Source: JACKBC01 sp041391125
GTDB taxonomy: Bacteria; Chloroflexota; Anaerolineae; Caldilineales; Caldilineaceae
Direction of reading: 5' to 3'
DNA length: 64,000 nucleotides
Assembly: GCA_041391125.1 (NCBI GenBank)
Contig: JAWKON010000001.1
Location: 243,113-307,112, forward strand
The notes beneath the pieces were generated by a model, which worked only from the letters and a program-made list of their open reading frames with translations, made no database searches and had not been told where the DNA came from. The position numbers and the translations under genes are program-made. Below are positions 10,601 to 18,598 of the stretch, in pieces; the first letter of the stretch is position 1, and each line of letters opens with the position of its first letter.

Positions 10601-11591
10601 AGGCCGCGCCGTGCTCTTTTTTAGCGGCCACCGCCATTAGCGTGCAGATGCCCGCCATTGCCGCGTGCGTCACGTCCGCTTTGGCAATGGGCGCCCCCAA
10701 CGCGAAAAACCAATGGTATAGCCACTGCATGGCCGTGATCATATCAGCCAGTTGAAAATGGGCATTGGGATAGCCCAATTGCGCGGCGACGATGGGAAAA
10801 CTCTCTTGTACAACCGCAGTCAGCGTCTGCCAAGTAATCGGCGAGCGCATGGCGGCGTCAAAATCGTAGGCCAAGAAAAAGCGATGCATGGCGTGGATCG
10901 TATTGGCCATTTCGTGCGGTCCGCGCTGGTTAAAATAAAGTTCTCGCAGGAATTGTTTAAAGAGCGGCGCAAAGTGGGCAGCCACAATGTCATCCGTCGT
11001 GCTTTGTTTGCGCTGACGCAATTCGCGCATGTAGACAAGCTGGGGCGGTTCTCCAGCAATTCGCATACCCCACAGCGGTAACGGATGAAATGCCACCACG
11101 TTGCCAGGTAGCTCAAATTGAGTCGTCATACCAGGCGCAGCGCAAAGGCTCACGAGTTCAAAATCAATATATGGCAAGTCGCGAATGAGCAGATGGCACC
11201 AGGTGCTGACGCCGCCCCAATGATAGGGATAGGTGCCTTCAGCCAACATCAGAACGCGCAAACGCTCAGGAGATTTTGCAATGGTTCGGGGGCATATGAA
11301 GGCGATTCCTGATGGATGATCAATAGAAAGAGTTGAAAACAGGGACAGAAGAATACGGATTGCGTAGTTCCTTATCCGTATGCCCCTCTCACAGTTTACG
11401 AGTCTTTGTTTAAAAGCAATTGAGATTGGAACAGAAGGGAGTAGTCGGCGTTCTGCCGTCGGCCGGGGCGGGCGGCTCGAATGACTCCCACCCCTCTGCG
11501 CAAACGCGTGAAAGTTGCTGTGGGATTCCGGCCGACACGGGAATATGCGCAATCCATTGCCCGGCACACGACTCGCTCTGGCCCGCCGCAT
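7680..11591 (-). CDS. PelF-like glycosyltransferase joined in frame to a PelG-like polysaccharide transporter
   Basis: One open frame of 1303 codons. Residues ~115-605 match a GT4 glycosyltransferase of PelF type: LRVLMLAEGTYPYHWGG at the start, VVVWVGRIDPLKD in the middle, and the E-x7-E region FPFVILEAMLCAKPVVATG. Residues ~820-1303 are a multi-span membrane protein with PelG-like segments (GGVAEHTLRCFWRMAP, FRQSLTRFYWRY). Between them are an Asn/Gly-rich linker and a small helical region (DELEVTAVIESMGV). An ATG at 9770 could start a separate transporter gene, but no stop or clear Shine-Dalgarno separates the halves. The true 5' start is unclear because the first ~110 codons overlap the previous gene; a TTG or an out-of-frame ATG near 11295 is possible. 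PelF/PelG families polymerise and export GalNAc-rich polymer; specificity here is inferred. Confidence 0.75.
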   Translation of the reverse strand: MRRARASRVPGNGLRIFPCRPESHSNFHAFAQRGGSHSSRPPRPTAERRLLPSVPISIAFKQRLVNCERGIRIRNYAIRILLSLFSTLSIDHPSGIAFICPRTIAKSPERLRVLMLAEGTYPYHWGGVSTWCHLLIRDLPYIDFELVSLCAAPGMTTQFELPGNVVAFHPLPLWGMRIAGEPPQLVYMRELRQRKQSTTDDIVAAHFAPLFKQFLRELYFNQRGPHEMANTIHAMHRFFLAYDFDAAMRSPITWQTLTAVVQESFPIVAAQLGYPNAHFQLADMITAMQWLYHWFFALGAPIAKADVTHAAMAGICTLMAVAAKKEHGAAYMLTEHGIYLRERYLAEAASTQSFFLKVLALSFARRMTEVSYALADQISPCCNYNHRWELRNGAQPEQIRTIYYGVDANTFAPEAKPFGDPPVVVWVGRIDPLKDLLTLIRAAGVVHESRPDIQFRLFGSAPAGNEGYYEECLALRKELGLEATVIFAGYRSNASSAFNEGDVVVLSSISEAFPFVILEAMLCAKPVVATGVGGIPEQLVGCGFALEPRNPTAMAEAILKIMGDPELATILGQAARVRAEREFTVRQSGLAHDASYRRVIKRRQLDTMSTITRPPHVLAYSTEVLQEYGLENLPIDLLRHSAEMQATEGSANVSLSLHSVECGQNQTAILSQKQPGFLPRKFAFKRNNVPFAASSIGTGTVLATNVAALLGQASITSLPVIWSTPATNGSSNGNNAAKSPARVFNNGQPADMNGYNDGQGISHDHPARTFSTRTDNHWQMAHAEAVAPLAMAVRERDPHPLDELEVTAVIESMGVTDEVAQLRYGATDAFALGQAILENLRSMGMVMPKTAAVHFPSVTVWEACYDCARGFLALLPALVLLCCIFVFSEIGQWGQGAILALSAGWTSSMLVTNGFIQAVSRRTSILLGLGKPAAAGSFLWRSLAAAFLVLSALVLFAELAASHYGLFTTQQRLIYLLGFLSLSALWMAAGGLALIQQNGWLAIGMVGGLLAGASIERLLAPWTGLHLILGALVGYVTAMYVIIAALRRGYADSGSAQTGAKQPLHLPSPAYLLHEARPFFAYGFLYMALILLPHILGWLGTLGVHQVRSWAVINVELGLTASMPPLMIAGGVAEHTLRCFWRMAPALMQQTPGGALSHFRQSLTRFYWRYALLYLSVLGGLSLVMHLVFQELLQAGVIQRLFHLSNTDGLLFIFYAGLAAYGLLGLGIFSAMFCITLGAPQLAVRAVIISLTATLIVGIPLSGMNYALSALAFVYGAVVFAVVTWGMADRVLQAADYQFALGI

Positions 11592-13311
11592 AGAGCCCGG
11601 TAATTGGAATGGTGAGCGCCCGATCAGAGCGCAGCGTTAGCCCTTGGCCGATAATCAAGGTAGCTTCAATAGTGGCGGCATTGTAGGCTGCGCGCTGCTG
11701 CATGAGCGCAGCGATTTCTTCCATAGCTGGACATATGATTGGCGTGCTGTTGTACACTGCGTTGTAGCGCGCCAATACCCGGTTGAAAAGGTCGCCCAAT
11801 AGGCTGTGCTGACCATCGTAAGCGCGCAGATTGGCTTGATGAAACATTAGTGGATTTACTTCAAACTTGAGCAAATAGCGCAGGATCACATCCGCCTCTT
11901 GCTCCACAATTTCTGCAATCGTCAACTCGCGTCCCCAGTACGCACGATGAAGAGCGTTGTATTTGGAAACCCATTCGGCTGGGGTCGAAATGTCGTAAAA
12001 GAGATTGGTCGGTCGCCGCGGAATACAGACGATGGCCGGCTGGTGCGGGTTGGCAATGGCCATATTGGGGGCAGGGCTGTCCCAACCGGGGTTCGACGTG
12101 TCGCACACCAGCCGCCGGATGCCCGCATCGCGGGCTGCGCATAAGAATTCATAATTTTCCAGCCCCGAGGTGACCGCCGTGACCATGTTGGCGGGATCAT
12201 AGGTGGAGAGCCCCATGGAGCGCCGCGTGATGATTGAAGGTGATTTCATCGAAACTTTGTGCATAGGTTGCGCTATCCAAAAATAGGTGGGTGTAGCCGT
12301 GATTGATCCAGCGAAAGCGCAGTTGGTGCGACAACAGCGCTGTTGCCAGCGGGTCATCGGCAATGTGTCCCAGAATGCCGGCGCTGTTAAAGGCTAAGTC
12401 CAAGGTCAGGTGCGCTCATTGGGCTGCTGCTGGATTTGATCGAGCCACTTGACCAGCGCGGCGCGTCCTCCGCCGTCAACCGATAGCGCGTGGAACCTTC
12501 GCCTGCGTGGCCACATCCCACAGCAGATTGGCGTTGAAAATGTCGTCAATTTGCCCGCTAAGATAGACATGTCGTTCGCCCAAAAAGAGACCGCGCGTCA
12601 CCCAGTTTACGAGCCCATACCCCAGCAGGAGCGTGTGCATCAGTTCGCTGTGCTGGGCCAGCGTTAACGCCAGCGTCTGGCGGCCCTGGTTATCGCGCCA
12701 AAGCGCAGCCACCGTCTGTCCATCATCTGTCACTAACAGTGGCGTGGCGGCGCCATCAAGCGGTTGCGCCAAATAGACGGGCGCGTCGGTCACCGACAGC
12801 GGGTTGACCGGGTGCAGATAGGGGAAGAGCTGCTGGCCCGCTTCGGTAAGATACACAGCAAGGGGATTTTGCGCCGTGTCCAGCAGCGCGCCCAATTGGA
12901 GGCCATAATTCTCCGGCGCATCACCCACGGCATAAAGAATCAATTGCCGAATGCCAAGCGCGCCTCAAAGCGCCAGAGCAGTTGCCAACTTTCCCAATCA
13001 AATGCGCTTGTCCACTGTGCGCTGGCCGGCTCCCAGTAGAGCAGATTGCCGGTGGTCAGCACAACCCCTTGGTAATGCGCCCGGTTGTCCTGCCATAAAC
13101 GTTCGGCTGTCAGCTCGGTTTCCGTGGCGATAAGCGTATCGTAGGGAACTCCGAGCCGATCCAGCAAGTACATGGCGCACAGGTTCTGGTCGGCGCGCTG
13201 GGCGGCAATGACCAGCAGCCGCAGACCGATCTGATCGCCTAGTTGGGGACCAGGTTGTAGATTGGCTGTTTCTAGCTTATTTGTAGGCTGTGTATTTGTT
13301 TGGAATGGCAT
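11410..13311 (-). CDS. Agd3-like (CE18-type) polysaccharide deacetylase paralogue B, frameshifted
   Basis: Predicted to remove N-acetyl groups from an amino-sugar polymer. Coding is spread over three frames, with breaks near 12945, 12490-12420 and 12210. In order the pieces read VIAAQRADQN..., LLLGYGLVNWVTRGLFLGERHVYLSGQIDDIF (a first Asp-Asp motif), INHGYTHLFLD (His-x3-His metal motif), IPRRPTNLFYD and NPLMFHQANL. The same landmarks occur in the same order in the neighbour at 13493-15661, so the two are tandem paralogues. The start at 13311 gives MPFQTNTQPTN with no signal peptide, so it may act in the cytoplasm or have lost its leader. It lies directly upstream of the PelF-PelG ORF. The Agd3/CE18 assignment rests on remembered motifs and needs a profile search. 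Confidence 0.65.
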
Positions 13312-13492
13312 AGCACGTCACCCCATGAGATGAAGGCCGGAACGGTAAATAACGCAGCGCAATGGCAGCAGTCTCCCTAGAGCTTGGCGCAAGCAATGGC
13401 TGCCTGCGTCAAGCTCTCATTTCAATGGCTGCGTTGTTGCCTCAATTGGTCGTACTGTAGCGATGGGTTTTACGGACAGGCCGCCGGCATAG
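13312..13492. repeat. Nested palindrome between the two deacetylase genes
   Basis: AGAGCTTG...CGCA pairs with TGCG...CAAGCTCT (about 13379-13418), enclosed by AACGCAGC (13351) and GCTGCGTT (13429). It may be an intra-operon terminator/attenuator or RNA-stabilising structure. No T-tract follows on the minus strand. Confidence 0.45.
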
Positions 13493-15661
13493 TCACAGAT
13501 TGACCGGCGGCCAGTTGAATGTAGGAGATATTTGCCCTCCATAGACCTCGGTATTGGAGCCGTTCAGGATGCCCGTCACCGGTATGGTGGCCGGTTGATT
13601 GGTGGTAATGGTGATCGTCTGGCAGGGAATAATGGAGGCGTGGACGCCCGCTGCGTTGTAGGCCATGCGGTTGGCCATGCGGATGCCAATGTCGTGCTGC
13701 TGCAGACTCACAATGGGCAGATTATAGACCGCGCTGTACTTGGTCAGCGTGGCGTTGATCAGGTCGCCCAGCAGCGATTTCTTGGCGCTGTAGGTGCCCA
13801 GGTTGGCCTGGTGGAACATGAGCGGGTCGATATCCCACTTGAGCAGATACTGCATCCACATGTCCGATTCGTGAGCCAAGATCTGGTTGTAGGTCTGGTT
13901 CTGCGGCCAGTAGCGGAACTGACCGCCAGCGCAATTGCCGGTGGGGCCGTAATAGCAGTTGTATTCGGACACCCATTCGGCCGTCGTGCGCAGGTTGTAA
14001 AACAGATTCGTCGGTCGCCGCGGGATGATCAAAATGCTAGGCTGGAAGGTGCTGTAGAAGCCCGCATTGGGCGTCGGATTGTTCCAACCCTGGCGCGACG
14101 TGTCGGAGATGATATATTTGATGCCAAAATCCTTGGCCGCACTGAGATAGTTCGGGTTCCCCAATCCCGAAATGTCCGGCTGCACCATTGCGTCCTGGAA
14201 ATAATGGGTCAGATGCAGTGGGTTCAGCGCAAAGTTGTGATTCAGCGTGAGTTCGGTGGTGGCGTCGGCGTAGCTGATTGGGTCCAGGTTGGGATGCGTA
14301 TAGGTATGGCTGACCCAGTTGAATTTGCTCTGGTTCGAAATGACGGCCGGCGTCAGCGTATCCGGCGTGTAGATGCCCGAGCCGCCTTCGCCATTAAAGG
14401 CCATTTCCAACGTCAACCCAGAGGCCAGCGGATAGGTGGTATGGGCGCTATTCTGCCACGTAATCACGTTGTTGAGATCCGTGCTGGACATACGATAGGT
14501 TAGCCCTACTGTATCGGTCAACGCCGTCGTGCTCCACATATCGCTGTCAATGAGCAAATCGTCCACCTGCGGATCCATATAAACGTGGCGTTCGCCTAGA
14601 AACAGCCCTTTGGTCACCCAGTTGATCACGCCGTAGGAGAGGAGCAGCGAATGCATCAAATAAGGATTGTTGCCGGTGGTCACGGCCAAGTTCTGCCGAC
14701 CATCCGTATAGTTAGTAATTGATGCGATGGCATAGTTGCCGGAGACGACCAGCGGCGTGGTAACGGCTGGGTTAATCACCGTGGCTAGATAGGTCCACGT
14801 GTTGTTAATGGGGATGGTGAGCGTGGGCTTAAGATAGGGAAAGATCTGCTTGCCCGCAGTCGTCAAGGTGGCGTTGATGGCCGCGGTGGATGTGCTCACC
14901 AAGTTAAGCCCATAGGTGTCCGGCCAGCCGCCAGGGTATGTATAGGATGTGACCTGACGGATGCCAAACATGGACTCATAGGTCCAAAGCGCAAACCACT
15001 CGTTGCCGTCAAAAGCGCTCTCCCATTGATTGGTAGATGGATTCAAATAGCCCAAATTGCCCGTAGCCAGAATGATGCCCTGGTAATAACCATGATCCAT
15101 ACCGTTCGACAGTTTGTCCCACGTCAATGTGGTCTGGGTTCCGATCAGCGTGTCAAATGGAATGCCGATCTGGCTGAGAAAGGCCGTAATCGCGGGAAAG
15201 TCAGTCTCATTGCCGTCGGCAGAAATGACCAGTACTTTGAGATCAATGGTGGGGTTGACCACAGCGGCGGCCTGTACCAGCTCAGCCTCTGCATCCGTGG
15301 GCGGTATGTCCTCACTGGACGCGGACCCTATAATCAAAGGGAGATAAAAACGGTTGTCAAATGTGTCTGTTGCCGCGCTATTGACTGTGCTGTCAATTCC
15401 CTGGCCCGGCTGATCTTGGGCGCCGCCTTTTTTGCCTTTGGGAGCTTTGATTTCATGTTGCTGCTGTGGGAACGGCCCCTTACGCTCAACCGGTCCGTGG
15501 CGCTCTTCGCCACCGTGATTGCCCGACCTGCCCGCCCGCTTTGCCGCCCAGCGCGACCAAATGGAGCAGGTGCATGAATGCCAGACGCCAGTCTTTCTAA
15601 TCACCGAAATCAACGACGGCAAAGTGGAATTTTTCCTCGACATCCCGCGTGAATCGCCCAC
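13493..15661 (-). CDS. Agd3-like (CE18-type) polysaccharide deacetylase paralogue A
   Basis: A single uninterrupted frame of 722 codons. From residue ~150: LKVLVISADGNETDF, then LLSYGVINWVTKGLFLGERHVYMDPQVDDL (first acidic metal motif), VSHTYTHPNLD (His-x3-His), IIPRRPTNLFYN and DPLMFHQANLG. This pattern fits a NodB-fold deacetylase of the Agd3 type that acts on GalNAc-containing polymers. The first ~90 codons overlap the antisense SufE-like gene, are basic and Gln-rich, and show no signal peptide, so the true start is uncertain. The segment NRFYLPLIIG resembles the YLPL motif of secreted proteins in this lineage. It is the first gene of the minus-strand operon and probably acts on exported polymer. 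Confidence 0.7.
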   Translation of the reverse strand: MGDSRGMSRKNSTLPSLISVIRKTGVWHSCTCSIWSRWAAKRAGRSGNHGGEERHGPVERKGPFPQQQHEIKAPKGKKGGAQDQPGQGIDSTVNSAATDTFDNRFYLPLIIGSASSEDIPPTDAEAELVQAAAVVNPTIDLKVLVISADGNETDFPAITAFLSQIGIPFDTLIGTQTTLTWDKLSNGMDHGYYQGIILATGNLGYLNPSTNQWESAFDGNEWFALWTYESMFGIRQVTSYTYPGGWPDTYGLNLVSTSTAAINATLTTAGKQIFPYLKPTLTIPINNTWTYLATVINPAVTTPLVVSGNYAIASITNYTDGRQNLAVTTGNNPYLMHSLLLSYGVINWVTKGLFLGERHVYMDPQVDDLLIDSDMWSTTALTDTVGLTYRMSSTDLNNVITWQNSAHTTYPLASGLTLEMAFNGEGGSGIYTPDTLTPAVISNQSKFNWVSHTYTHPNLDPISYADATTELTLNHNFALNPLHLTHYFQDAMVQPDISGLGNPNYLSAAKDFGIKYIISDTSRQGWNNPTPNAGFYSTFQPSILIIPRRPTNLFYNLRTTAEWVSEYNCYYGPTGNCAGGQFRYWPQNQTYNQILAHESDMWMQYLLKWDIDPLMFHQANLGTYSAKKSLLGDLINATLTKYSAVYNLPIVSLQQHDIGIRMANRMAYNAAGVHASIIPCQTITITTNQPATIPVTGILNGSNTEVYGGQISPTFNWPPVNL

Positions 15662-15848
15662 CGTGCGCGGCTATGCCGGCGCCCTGCTTGACGGTCTGGC
15701 CGAGGCCACGCCGGCAGAAGTGCTGGCCACGCCGGACGATGTCTACATGCAGTTCAAGCTCCAAGATGTCATTACGCCGCAACGCATTCGCGGTCTGCAC
15801 TTTCTGCTCCACTACATGAAACGTCAGGTCAGCAGGTTGATTGCTTAA
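15519..15848 (+). CDS. SufE-like cysteine-desulfurase acceptor, N-terminally truncated
   Basis: SufE proteins take sulfur from the SufS cysteine desulfurase for Fe-S cluster assembly. The frame reads RDQMEQVHECQTPVF, whose Cys corresponds to the sulfur-accepting residue, then DIPRESPTVRGYAGALLDG and LQDVITPQRIRGL, all typical of the family. Only about 105 residues are visible against a usual ~140. The first helices are missing and a TGA lies at 15516-15518, so a TTG at 15519 or a later ATG would have to serve as start. Its 5' end overlaps the 5' end of the divergent deacetylase ORF, suggesting truncation by rearrangement or an undetected frame error. No sufS is visible nearby. Confidence 0.65.
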   Translation: MPDLPARFAAQRDQMEQVHECQTPVFLITEINDGKVEFFLDIPRESPTVRGYAGALLDGLAEATPAEVLATPDDVYMQFKLQDVITPQRIRGLHFLLHYMKRQVSRLIA

Positions 15849-15866
15849 TTTAACGTAACTATTCAC

Positions 15867-15968
15867 CCCTCCCTGCCCTCCCCTGGCCGCTGCGCTAGGG
15901 GAGGGAACTGCGCCGCCTCCGGCGGCGCTTGCAGCTCCTCCCCCTCCTCGGGGGGGCTGGGAGGGAGT
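15867..15968. repeat. GC-rich multi-hairpin repeat
   Basis: Contains CCCTCCCCT/AGGGGAGGG, GCGCCGCC/GGCGGCGC and an outer CTCCC/GGGAG pairing. It ends in GGCTGGGAGGG followed by TCTCATACCTTGG. The copy at 39166-39247 ends in the near-identical GGCTGGGAGGG and TCTCGTACCTTGG, so the two are related copies. Confidence 0.6.
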
Positions 15969-16056
15969 CTCATACCTTGGTAGTTACTTTTTCTGACAAT
16001 CTTTGTTAACGCCCTAGGCCATTCCCCAAAATAAAACATCCAGCATGGCCTGCAAG

Positions 16057-16140
16057 CTATACTGCTTTCAGAATGAAAACCCGAGTTTTTGGATTTGGAA
16101 GATCTCCTGTAGACACACACAAAAAAACTCGAGTTTTGAA
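16057..16140. repeat. Palindromic element related to 26416-26568
   Basis: Starts CTATACTGC, then after six bases AATGAAAACCCGAGTTTTT, with the inverted AAAAACTCGAGTTTT at its right end. Left-arm order and spacing match the element between the two sulfatase genes. Probably a small non-autonomous or REP-like repeat. Confidence 0.5.
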
Positions 16141-16471
16141 ATTGACTTCAGTGTAATGCAGAAAATCAATTTGAATTTGGGTAATTATTTTTCTAAATTA
16201 GCCCTAATCGGGCTCACAGTATATGCCGGTTGACGGCCAAGCACATCGGTCGATGGTTGAGATTAGATGCTGTGCTTTAGCATAGCCTTTTGCCTATTCT
16301 ATCGGCCAGGACAGATCTGGCCTCACGCATCATGCGGGAGCCAGAAACGATGTATATGATGGGGCAAATTGTGGTGAAGGAACCAAAAACAGATGACCGA
16401 TTACAAACTGTCGCGCCAAAACAGTGTATGCTGAAGTCAACATCCCCTCGTAGATCCATAGGAGATAATCC

Positions 16472-16843
16472 ATGAGTGACCAAGTGCAGCTAGACTTTGT
16501 AACCAGTTCGCAGCGCGTCCAGGTATTGGTGGACGGGGTCAAAGTGGCCGATACCAGCAGTCCGCTGCTCGTTTTGGAAGGCGCATTGCCCACGCGCTAC
16601 TACATTCCCATCGCCGATGTAGATCGGCAATATCTGGCGCCGGTGGACACCCAAACGCATTGCCCCTACAAGGGCAACGCTCGCTATTATAATGTGGTGG
16701 TCAGAGGGGAAATCTATGACAACGCGGCTTGGTATTATCCCGATCCGATTGCCGCGGCGCCGCTGCTGAAGGGCGCGATTGCTTTCTGGCCAGAGAAAGA
16801 TCCGCGCATCCAGGTGCTTGTGGATGAGAAAATCACCAATTAA
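16472..16843 (+). CDS. DUF427 domain protein
   Basis: A 123-residue cytoplasmic protein. The segment THCPYKGNARYYNV is the hallmark CPYKG-x-A-x-YY of the DUF427 family, followed by NAAWYYPDPIAAAPLLKGAIAF, the usual second half. The function of the family is not settled. The ATG at 16472 is preceded by AGGAGATAATCC. It lies 28 bases upstream of the PPOX-fold gene and is probably co-transcribed with it. Confidence 0.85.
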   Translation: MSDQVQLDFVTSSQRVQVLVDGVKVADTSSPLLVLEGALPTRYYIPIADVDRQYLAPVDTQTHCPYKGNARYYNVVVRGEIYDNAAWYYPDPIAAAPLLKGAIAFWPEKDPRIQVLVDEKITN

Positions 16844-16870
16844 AAAAGGCAAGAACAGAAAGGAAAACCA

Positions 16871-17260
16871 ATGGTACCGATTCCTGAATCTCACGCCGAC
16901 ATTTTGGACAAAAAATCGTTCGTCCACGTGGCCACGGTCAACGAAAACGGCGTCCCCCAGGTGACGCCCGTATGGGTTGACCACGAAGGTGGCTACATCT
17001 TGATCAACAGCGCCAAGGGGCGTAAAAAGGATCGCAACATGCGGGCGCAAGCCCACGTCGCCTTAAGCGTGCAGGATCCGGATAATCCCTATCGCTATCT
17101 AGGCATCCAGGGCCGCGTGGTGGACATTACCGAGGAAGGCGGCGCGGCCCACATCCACAAGCTGTCGCACAAGTACAATGGCCGCGATTATCCGCTCAAT
17201 CCCCAGGAAACGCGCGTGATCTACAAGATCGAGCCCGAGCGGGTTTGGACCATGGGCTAA
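16871..17260 (+). CDS. PPOX-class (pyridoxamine-phosphate oxidase fold) flavin/F420-dependent protein
   Basis: A 129-residue split-barrel protein. SFVHVATVNENGVPQVTPVW near residue 16 and KKDRNMRAQAHVALSV near residue 55 are typical of the F420-dependent PPOX-class proteins (Rv1155-like), which bind F420, FMN or heme and reduce small substrates. Length is usual for the family. The start ATG is preceded by AAAGGAAAACC. It ends two bases before the stop of the convergent glycine oxidase gene. The actual substrate and cofactor cannot be told. Confidence 0.8.
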   Translation: MVPIPESHADILDKKSFVHVATVNENGVPQVTPVWVDHEGGYILINSAKGRKKDRNMRAQAHVALSVQDPDNPYRYLGIQGRVVDITEEGGAAHIHKLSHKYNGRDYPLNPQETRVIYKIEPERVWTMG

Positions 17261-17262
17261 AT

Positions 17263-18372
17263 TTATTCAAATCTGTTTGCTGCGAACGGCGCCACATCCA
17301 ACTGTGGCGCCTTCTCCTCCACCCATTCCCCAATCAGCTGCGCCGTAATGGGCGCCAGCAAAATCCCGTTGCGAAAATGCGCCGTGGCCATGAACAGCCC
17401 CGCTTTGCCTTGTACTGGCCCCAGGATCGGCAGCGTATCCACCGAACAGGGGCGCAGCCCGGCCCACGTGCGCACCAGCGCTGCGTTTTCCAGCGCCGGG
17501 ACCAGCCGCATGGCGTCAGTCAGCAGCTTTTGCATGGCCGCCGCCGTCACCCGCTGATCGTACCCAATGTCCTCCACGGTGGCGCCAATCAGCAGATGAC
17601 CATCGCGGCCGGGCGTCACGTAGCCGGCAAAACTTTCCAACACGTGCGCCACCGCAAAGTTGGGCTTGAGCAGCAACCCCTGCCCCTTGATTGGCCGCAC
17701 CGGTGCATCGATGCCGGCAATCGTACCGGACCAGGAACCGGCCGCCACAATCACCTTTTTCGCGCCATGCATACGCCCGCCCACCTGCACGCCGACCACG
17801 CGGCCATCCGCTACAGTTATATCGTTAACCAGCGCCCCAGTCACGATGTTGACGCCCGCTTTCTGCGCGGCCAACGCCAACGCATGGCAAAGCCGAATAT
17901 TGTCCACGCGCATGGCGCTGGTAAAGTGCATGGCGCCGCGCGCTTGCGGGCTGATCATCGGCTCCATCTGGCGCAGCGTAGCCGCCGAAATATATTCGAC
18001 CGGAATGCCCGCCGCGCGGTGATGGCTCATTTCTTCTTCCAGCGCGGCTGCCTCGTCATCATCCAGCGCGGCCAGCAGCACCCCTTCATCGCGCAGGCCC
18101 ACTTCCATGCCCACTTCCTGTTTCAGCTCATCCACCAATGCCGGAAATAGGGCCAAGCTGGCCCGCGACAAATGAATATACGGAAAAGGCGTCTGCCCCG
18201 TTGTCGATGGATTCAGCACACCCAACGCCGCCCGCGACGCTTCCTGCCCCGGCTCGCCCCGCTCAAAGAGCGTGACCGCATGACCGCGCTGCGCCAGCCG
18301 CCAGGCGCAGATCAGGCCAATAACGCCGCCGCCGATGACGGCAATTTCAGAGTGGGAAGATGGGGTGGGCAT
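17263..18372 (-). CDS. thiO: Glycine oxidase-like FAD-dependent oxidoreductase (ThiO family)
   Basis: Oxidises glycine or a related amine to the imine, supplying dehydroglycine for the thiazole of thiamine in ThiO proteins. The N-terminal Rossmann motif IAVIGGGVIGLICAWRLAQRG binds FAD. The middle has VIVAAGSWSG and PVRPIKGQGLLL. The C-terminus has RTWAGLRPCSVDTLPILGP and ATAHFRNGILLAPITAQL, characteristic of ThiO/DadA-like DAO proteins. The 369-residue length is typical. The ATG at 18372 is preceded by GGAGACTCCC. No thiamine genes are visible beside it, so other D-amino-acid or sarcosine oxidase-like roles remain possible. Confidence 0.8.
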   Translation of the reverse strand: MPTPSSHSEIAVIGGGVIGLICAWRLAQRGHAVTLFERGEPGQEASRAALGVLNPSTTGQTPFPYIHLSRASLALFPALVDELKQEVGMEVGLRDEGVLLAALDDDEAAALEEEMSHHRAAGIPVEYISAATLRQMEPMISPQARGAMHFTSAMRVDNIRLCHALALAAQKAGVNIVTGALVNDITVADGRVVGVQVGGRMHGAKKVIVAAGSWSGTIAGIDAPVRPIKGQGLLLKPNFAVAHVLESFAGYVTPGRDGHLLIGATVEDIGYDQRVTAAAMQKLLTDAMRLVPALENAALVRTWAGLRPCSVDTLPILGPVQGKAGLFMATAHFRNGILLAPITAQLIGEWVEEKAPQLDVAPFAANRFE

Positions 18373-18598
18373 GGGAGTCTCCTTGTCTGTTGGGTACAGC
18401 GTGTTGAGTATCGAGTATTGCGTATTGGGGGGTTGAGAAAGGTTATCCAGGCAAGATATTTCGTGCTATACTTTCTAATATTGAGAAGCGGTTTCGCATT
18501 ATGACCGCTTCATTATACCAATGGCTGATTGAAACGCCACGTTCGCACAATAGCCAACACTCAATACTCGATACGCAATATCTACAGGAGACCACCCC
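18373..18598. promoter_or_regulatory. Divergent intergenic region with inverted GTATTG-type repeats and hairpin
   Basis: TTGAGTATCGAGTATTGCG near 18404 is inverted as CAATACTCGATACGCAAT near 18563, about 110 bases apart. Between them GAAGCGGT (18484-18491) pairs with ACCGCTTC (18504-18511), preceded by CTATACT. Both divergent genes (thiO-like and P1 peptidase) must be transcribed from here. The repeat arms recur near 31160 and 46398. Confidence 0.45.

Larger units (their letters stand above)
15849..16471. other. Intergenic region with two structured repeats
   Basis: No gene recognised. 15867-15968 is a GC-rich multi-hairpin element (CCCTCCCCT/AGGGGAGGG and GCGCCGCC/GGCGGCGC) of the same general kind as those at 5849 and 7572. 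16057-16140 is a palindromic element sharing CTATACTGC plus AATGAAAACC with the one at 26416. The remainder is AT-richer than its surroundings and may contain the promoter for the DUF427 gene, but I cannot place one. Confidence 0.5.

Noticed and set aside
13532..14503. Plus-strand ORF of 323 codons
   Set aside because: Antisense of deacetylase A, which has clear conserved motifs on the minus strand.
7680..15661. PelD, PelE or c-di-GMP receptor in the polysaccharide operon
   Set aside because: I looked for GAF/GGDEF-like and TPR-like segments around the PelF-PelG ORF and saw none. The helical DELEVTAVIESMGV segment does not resemble them.
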